Of a stretch of 64,000 nt of DNA, positions 60,043 to 64,000 are shown piece by piece. The notes beneath the pieces were generated by a model. That model ran no database searches. It worked only from the letters and a program-made list of their open reading frames with translations, and was not told where the DNA came from. Source of the stretch: Bacteroidota bacterium (lineage in GTDB: Bacteria; Bacteroidota; Bacteroidia; Bacteroidales; Prolixibacteraceae); assembly GCA_023251455.1 (NCBI GenBank), contig JAHEYT010000034.1, positions 1,659 to 65,658 on the forward strand, written 5' to 3'. Positions within the stretch are counted from its first letter, which is position 1. Each line of letters begins with the position of its first letter. The translations under genes were made by a program, and so were the position numbers.

Positions 60043-60939
60043 GTGAGTCAATCCACTTCCCATATTCGCTTTTACCAACAAATAATTGCTTTTCTTCGGG
60101 ATGCAATCGGTTTACTTGACGATCAGGGATGCGAAGAATTACTGCAATTTATTTTTAGTCAGCAAAATCCGGACGGTGGTTTTCATGATCGTGGAGGTCG
60201 GTCGGATTTGTATTATTCACTGTTCGGCGGGCTGATGATAAAAGCAATGGAGTCAGAAGTCCGAATGCCGCTCCCTGAGCGCGAAGCAGTCGAAGGGAGC
60301 AACCCACAGGGGGCAATCCTGAAATTAAAACAATTCATTGCTCAACAATCAAATTCCGAAGTGCCCGGATTTATTGAAAGATGTTGTTTGGTGTTGCTTC
60401 AGAAGGAATTGAACACTGGACGAAATTCACAAATCAAAGCTCTGATTTCGCTGGGAAAATCGTTTTGGAAAGAACGTCATTCCATTAATTTGTCTTACCG
60501 GAGTTTTGTATTGTTCCTGACACTGGATGCCGTTTTGCCCTTTCGCAAAATCCTGAAATTTGGAGCCAAAAAGATGTTGGGCCGAACAACGATTGATCAG
60601 CATTCGCCTTGCTCTGAAGTGGCTGCCAAAGTTTTCCTGCAAAAAATGATGAATCTTAATGGATCGGAGGATAAGGAATTGCTGAAGTCGTTTGTCTGCG
60701 AAACGGGCGGATTTAAAGCTTTTACGCATCTAAATAATGCAGACATGTTATCGACTGCAGTTGCTCTATTTGCATTTACTAATGCAGGCTACGACTTACG
60801 ATTACTTAAGCCTGCCTGCCTCGATTTCATCGGCCAAAATTTCTCGAATGGTGCTTTCCTATCCGGTGATGGCGATTTAACTACCGATGTAGAATATACC
60901 TTTTATGGGTTGCTGGCACTGGGAGTGTTAGCAGATTAA
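60043..60939 (+). CDS. Small terpene cyclase/prenyltransferase-repeat protein
   Basis: A 298-residue protein beginning with GTG, 10 bases after the fusion gene. It consists of alpha-alpha toroid repeats of the prenyltransferase-beta/squalene-cyclase kind: FSQQNPDGGFHDRGGRSDLYYSLFGGL near residue 45, ETGGFKAF at about 225, and NGAFLSGDGDLTTDVEYTFYGLLALG at the end. No DxDD acid motif is present. It is about half the length of a two-domain class II cyclase, so it may be a single-domain partner or scaffold, a lid for the synthase, or an inactive paralogue. The function is not known. Confidence 0.72.
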   Translation: MSQSTSHIRFYQQIIAFLRDAIGLLDDQGCEELLQFIFSQQNPDGGFHDRGGRSDLYYSLFGGLMIKAMESEVRMPLPEREAVEGSNPQGAILKLKQFIAQQSNSEVPGFIERCCLVLLQKELNTGRNSQIKALISLGKSFWKERHSINLSYRSFVLFLTLDAVLPFRKILKFGAKKMLGRTTIDQHSPCSEVAAKVFLQKMMNLNGSEDKELLKSFVCETGGFKAFTHLNNADMLSTAVALFAFTNAGYDLRLLKPACLDFIGQNFSNGAFLSGDGDLTTDVEYTFYGLLALGVLAD

Positions 60940-60959
60940 GTTCTCCGAATGTAATTGAT

Positions 60960-61247
60960 CTATTTATCCTCAGTATTTTGTCTGCTATCCCAAATCGATA
61001 ATACTATAATTTCTTTAGGGGTAATTTCGTAAATAATCAGATAGGCTTTCAGAATTTTCACTCTCACATTTTCTTTGTTTGTAGGCTTCCCAATAAACGG
61101 ATGACTGCTTATTAGTTTTAGCGACTTTGTGATCAATTCGTTGAGTTTTCTGCTATAGAATGATGATTTATTGTGTGCATTCCAGAAAGTAAAAATTTCT
61201 TTCCGCTCCTTTTGTGCTCTTTCCGTCCAGATTATTTGCCTAACCAT
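60960..61247 (-). CDS. RelE/ParE-type toxin
   Basis: A 95-residue basic protein with the ParE/RelE fold pattern: RQIIWTERAQKERKEIFTFWNAHN at the N-terminus, then LISSHPFIGKPT, VRVKILKAYLIIYEI and IIVLSIWDSRQN, which is the typical C-terminal strand. It is encoded downstream of its antitoxin with a 16-base overlap, so the two are translationally coupled. The target, either mRNA in ribosomes or DNA gyrase, cannot be told. It is inverted within the isoprenoid series at 56-63 kb. Confidence 0.85.
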   Translation of the reverse strand: MVRQIIWTERAQKERKEIFTFWNAHNKSSFYSRKLNELITKSLKLISSHPFIGKPTNKENVRVKILKAYLIIYEITPKEIIVLSIWDSRQNTEDK

Positions 61248-61468
61248 TCTTCTATATCTTTGTCGGCTTGTTCCTCTGTTAAAAACTCTCCATTTTTATA
61301 TTGAAGTTGCCCCTCCTCTACCGCTTTTATCTGTTCCTCAGAAAGCTCATAAATGCTGATGTCCGTTTCCTCATTTGCAATTAACCGGTACATTTCTTCC
61401 AACAACTCATTGTTTTCAATTTGGTTGATTTTTCCAATTAATCTCTTCTTTAATTCTGTTACTGTCAT
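61232..61468 (-). CDS. Antitoxin of the RelE/ParE-type pair
   Basis: A 78-residue acidic protein preceding the toxin. An N-terminal helical part (MTVTELKKRLIGKINQIENNELLEEMYRLI) may dimerise, and the C-terminal half is acidic and disordered-looking up to DIEEWLGK, which would wrap the toxin. No standard ribbon-helix-helix or Xre motif is evident, so its DNA-binding mode is uncertain, but an inverted repeat at the promoter suggests autoregulation. Annotation as antitoxin rests on the pairing. Confidence 0.78.
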   Translation of the reverse strand: MTVTELKKRLIGKINQIENNELLEEMYRLIANEETDISIYELSEEQIKAVEEGQLQYKNGEFLTEEQADKDIEEWLGK

Positions 61469-61482
61469 GACATTTCGTTTTT

Positions 61483-61505
61483 ACAAACTTACGAAATTAG
61501 TTTGT
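61483..61505 (-). promoter_or_regulatory. Promoter and candidate operator of the toxin-antitoxin pair
   Basis: ACAAACT and AGTTTGT form an inverted repeat with a nine-base spacer just upstream of the antitoxin start. On the minus strand it overlaps TAAGTTTG, a TAnnTTTG -7 box, which is where autorepression would act. Confidence 0.5.
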
Positions 61506-61564
61506 ATGAATTTTGAGAGGAATCTTCCTTCTTTTGTATCTTGCATCCTCATACTATAGTCCTC

Positions 61565-63388
61565 ATGAACAATCGCACCCAATCCCAGCTCTCCGAACTT
61601 ACCACCCTTTTACTGCAAAAGCGCAACGCTGCAGGTTATTGGGAAGGTCGACTTTCGTCAAGTGCGTTAGGTGTGGCAGTGGCCATTACGGCTTTGCATT
61701 TTTACGATGCTTCAGCAAATACTTCTGAAATTTCATCAGGCTTAAACTGGTTGGAAACAAACATCAATGATGATTGTGGATTTGGCGATTCGCCCACAAG
61801 CCAAAGCAATGTGAGTACCAGTTTGCTGTGTTATTCTGCAGTGAAAGCTTGCAGTGCGGATGGTCGGGACAGTTCGTTGCTCCTGAAAATTGGTGATTAC
61901 TTGCGCTCGCAAAATATTGATGTTAATTCAGAACAACTCATTCCGGCAATACTCGATTTTTACAAGACCGACCGCACTTTTTCAGTGCCAATCCTGACTA
62001 TGTGCGCATTGTGCGATGTTCCCGGAAAAGAAGCATTTGATTCTATTCCACAATTACCGTTCGAACTTTCGTTGTTACCGCGCTCATTTTACAGCATGCT
62101 AAATCTGAGTGTAGTGAGTTATGCTATACCGGCTTTAATCGCTGTTGGTATTGCCATATTCAGGCATAAACAACGAAAAAATCCGGCAATGAGGATGATT
62201 CGGGAAGCCTCAGTAAATAAATCTCTTGCTTTACTTCAGAAAATTCAGCCGGAAAGTGGCGGTTATCTGGAGGCTATTCCGTTGACAGCATTTGTTTGTT
62301 TGTGCCTTATTGAATCGGGTTACCGCGATCTGGAAGTGGTTCGCGATGGAATGAATTTTCTGAAACGCACTCAGCGTGAAGACGGCAGCTGGCCGATTGA
62401 CATTGATCTTTCGACATGGGTAACAACACTAGCAGTAAAATCACTGCGGACTAATTTAGATAAAGTCTTGTCCCAGGCAGAAAAGCAGCAAATTACCAAT
62501 CATTTGCTGGCGATTCAGAACAAGCAAATTCATCCGTTTAACGGAACGCAACCGGGTGGTTGGGGCTGGACATCGCATTCAGGCTCAGTGCCAGATGGTG
62601 ATGATACGCCAGGAACGATTCTGGCACTATTAGCGCTGAATCAGCAAAACCCGGAAGTTGTTTATGAGTCCGTTTTATCAGGAATTAATTGGTTAAGTCA
62701 ATTGCAGAACAGTGATGGAGGATTCCCCACATTTTCACGTGGTTGGGGTAAGTTGCCGTTTGATCAGAGTTGCTCTGATCTGTCGGGGCATGCGATTCTG
62801 GCCATGGCAAAAACGGCTCACGCTTATCGAAATATACTCAGCCAAAAACAGCTTTCAGCTATTAAGAAATCGTTTGTTCGCTCGGTTATTTATCTGGAAA
62901 AACATCAGAATAAATCGGGTTTCTGGCTGCCATTGTGGTTTGGAAATCAGCTCACTACCGATCATACCAACTCGGTTTATGGTACTGCGCGTGTGACTGC
63001 TTACCTGAATGAAACCCTTCAGACACAGCTCGGAAATGAATATTCAGTAATACTGAAACTGATGATAGATCGTGGATGTCATTATTTGACTTCAGTGCAA
63101 AATTGGGATGGAAGCTGGGGTGGAGCTAAAAATGTTCCCGGAACTATTGAAGAAACTGCACTTACTGTTACAGCACTTATTTCGAATGGATTTCAGGAAG
63201 AATGTACTTCAGGAATGAGCTGGCTGGCCGAAAAAACAAAATCCGACGGGATTGTTGCTTCACCCATCGGATTGTACTTTGCTTCTTTGTGGTATGATGA
63301 AGAGTTGTATCCTTTAACTGCGTATGTGGAATGTTTGTCAGTGACGATGGAGACTATTTCGTTACCACCACTGCCGGACTCACTTTAA
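61565..63388 (+). CDS. Squalene-hopene-cyclase-like class II terpene cyclase
   Basis: A 607-residue protein from ATG 61565 (an upstream TTG at 61541 is not needed). It is an alpha-alpha toroid of SHC length. The catalytic acid motif is in GGWGWTSHSGSVPDGDDTPG (331-350) with DGDD (344-347), matching DxDDT of squalene-hopene and class II diterpene cyclases. QW repeats appear at QREDGSW (270-276), QNSDGGF (381-387) and QNWDGSW (512-518). The segment LLPRSFYSMLNLSVVSYAIPALIAVGIAIF (170-199) is hydrophobic and fits the membrane channel helix. It should protonate and cyclise a linear isoprenoid, possibly the chain made by the fusion synthase. Product unknown. The 3' end overlaps the convergent gene by 35 bases. 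Confidence 0.85.
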   Translation: MNNRTQSQLSELTTLLLQKRNAAGYWEGRLSSSALGVAVAITALHFYDASANTSEISSGLNWLETNINDDCGFGDSPTSQSNVSTSLLCYSAVKACSADGRDSSLLLKIGDYLRSQNIDVNSEQLIPAILDFYKTDRTFSVPILTMCALCDVPGKEAFDSIPQLPFELSLLPRSFYSMLNLSVVSYAIPALIAVGIAIFRHKQRKNPAMRMIREASVNKSLALLQKIQPESGGYLEAIPLTAFVCLCLIESGYRDLEVVRDGMNFLKRTQREDGSWPIDIDLSTWVTTLAVKSLRTNLDKVLSQAEKQQITNHLLAIQNKQIHPFNGTQPGGWGWTSHSGSVPDGDDTPGTILALLALNQQNPEVVYESVLSGINWLSQLQNSDGGFPTFSRGWGKLPFDQSCSDLSGHAILAMAKTAHAYRNILSQKQLSAIKKSFVRSVIYLEKHQNKSGFWLPLWFGNQLTTDHTNSVYGTARVTAYLNETLQTQLGNEYSVILKLMIDRGCHYLTSVQNWDGSWGGAKNVPGTIEETALTVTALISNGFQEECTSGMSWLAEKTKSDGIVASPIGLYFASLWYDEELYPLTAYVECLSVTMETISLPPLPDSL

Positions 63389-63782
63389 TTTCCATCAAAT
63401 AACCTTTACAAATACCTTTGATAGTAACTGGGTTGCCGGTTTCAAGCGATTTAATAACCGGCTGATTGGCTGCCGCCCAAACACTATCGAGTTGGCAGCT
63501 GATTCCCTGCATTTCGTCTTCTAAAACTAAAAGATCGGTTCCGTTTGGAAGCTTGTTTTTAGTTACCAGTTTTCCGCTGATTTCAAGAACTTTTTCGCTG
63601 TATTTTGTCGTTGCCGCATTTTCTTCCTTCTGAAATTCATCCATTAATTGGATAGCCTCCAGTTTGAATTCGGCATCCAACTTATTTACATCAGCATGTG
63701 GCTTAAAAAACATTTTCAGGCCAATGCCTGCACCAACAACGAGTACAGCCAGAACCAAGATAATTGCATATTTGATTTTCAT
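63354..63782 (-). CDS. OB-fold tRNA_anti-like protein with N-terminal membrane segment
   Basis: A 142-residue protein with one N-terminal hydrophobic segment (about 5-24), then a helical part (40-70) and an OB-fold-like beta region: LEISGKLVTKNKLPNGTDLLVLEDE, ISCQLDS, GNPVTIKGICKGYLMEI. This is the tRNA_anti-like family found in Bacteroidota, of unknown function. It follows the YceI gene by 10 bases and probably shares its transcript. Its last 35 bases overlap the cyclase gene on the opposite strand. Confidence 0.75.
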   Translation of the reverse strand: MKIKYAIILVLAVLVVGAGIGLKMFFKPHADVNKLDAEFKLEAIQLMDEFQKEENAATTKYSEKVLEISGKLVTKNKLPNGTDLLVLEDEMQGISCQLDSVWAAANQPVIKSLETGNPVTIKGICKGYLMEIKVSPAVVVTK

Positions 63783-63792
63783 TTTTTTGCTT

Positions 63793-64000
63793 TTATTGCC
63801 CGTAAGGCAGATAGGTTGCTTTCACGGTAACTTCCATTTCCTTGCCGATTTTGTCGCGGACAAGCGATGGAATGGTAATGCCAAATTCTTCAGGAGTTAC
63901 TTTAAACTTTGAGGTTGCAATCATTTTGCCCCCTTCAGTCCCAATTGTTCCGGGAACTGTTATTTTTTTATCGACACCATGCACATTTAATACTCCTGTG
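63793..64000 (-). CDS. YceI-family protein, C-terminal part, 5' end outside the window
   Basis: The frame is open from the right window edge to its stop codon at 63793. The visible 69 residues include TGVLNVHGVDKKITVPGTI and TPEEFGITIPSLVRDKIGKEMEVTVKATYL, which match the C-terminal strands of the YceI lipocalin-like domain. Members bind isoprenoid chains such as polyprenyl groups inside a barrel; that is of interest next to an isoprenoid gene group but the gene is on the opposite strand. The start lies beyond base 64000. Confidence 0.85.
   Translation of the reverse strand, partial: TGVLNVHGVDKKITVPGTIGTEGGKMIATSKFKVTPEEFGITIPSLVRDKIGKEMEVTVKATYLPYGQ

Overview
The window is a stretch of a Bacteroidota chromosome, most likely from the Bacteroidales/Marinilabiliales side of the phylum. 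This rests on three signs: type IX secretion genes (porU, porV) with the gliding lipoprotein gldJ; lineage-typical families (DUF2723 membrane protein, DUF3098, fused ResB-CcsA cytochrome c assembly protein, long-form urocanase); and promoters of the TAnnTTTG -7 type rather than TATAAT. No rRNA, tRNA, CRISPR array, prophage or insertion sequence was recognised. Most of the window is housekeeping and envelope biology.

Layout. 1-15 kb: a truncated NAD(P)HX epimerase, a POT-type transporter, a chromosomal class D beta-lactamase, acetyl-CoA synthetase, a secreted sugar isomerase-like protein, a DUF4038 (apiosidase-like) glycosidase, an NAD(P)-binding protein, a DUF3098/ECF sigma/putative anti-sigma operon, a DUF2723 protein and a DUF1080 protein. 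15-33 kb: a GH3/class C serine hydrolase fusion, a beta-helix lipoprotein, a nuclease-fold protein, CCA-adding enzyme, thioredoxin, MurF, then gldJ facing porU-porV, then ispF and two small overlapping genes. 33-49 kb: urocanase, a LemA/TPM-domain group, a minus-strand group (M23 peptidase, MerR regulator, Nif3-like, zinc-ribbon coiled coil), alaS, mtgA, ccsBA and an acyl-CoA ligase. 49-56 kb: small lipoproteins, a DEAD-box helicase with a leader of roughly 110 nt, a large lipoprotein with a possible transglutaminase-like C/H/D triad, and a thioredoxin-fold protein.

56.4-63.4 kb is the most unusual part. A plus-strand series encodes an iron-sulfur protein with an HdrA-like N-terminus, a radical SAM enzyme, a single protein joining DUF116 to an isoprenyl diphosphate synthase, a small terpene-cyclase-repeat protein and a squalene-hopene-cyclase-like protein carrying the class II acid motif DGDDT. 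An inverted RelE/ParE-type toxin-antitoxin pair sits inside the series. Together these look like a pathway that makes an isoprenyl diphosphate chain, cyclises it by protonation and modifies it by radical chemistry. Product and function are unknown.

The window closes with a convergent OB-fold lipid-anchored-type protein and the 3' part of a YceI-family gene. Intergenic spaces carry several hairpin families, including three copies of a CCTGACAGG-type inverted repeat, that look like dispersed chromosomal repeats as well as terminators.
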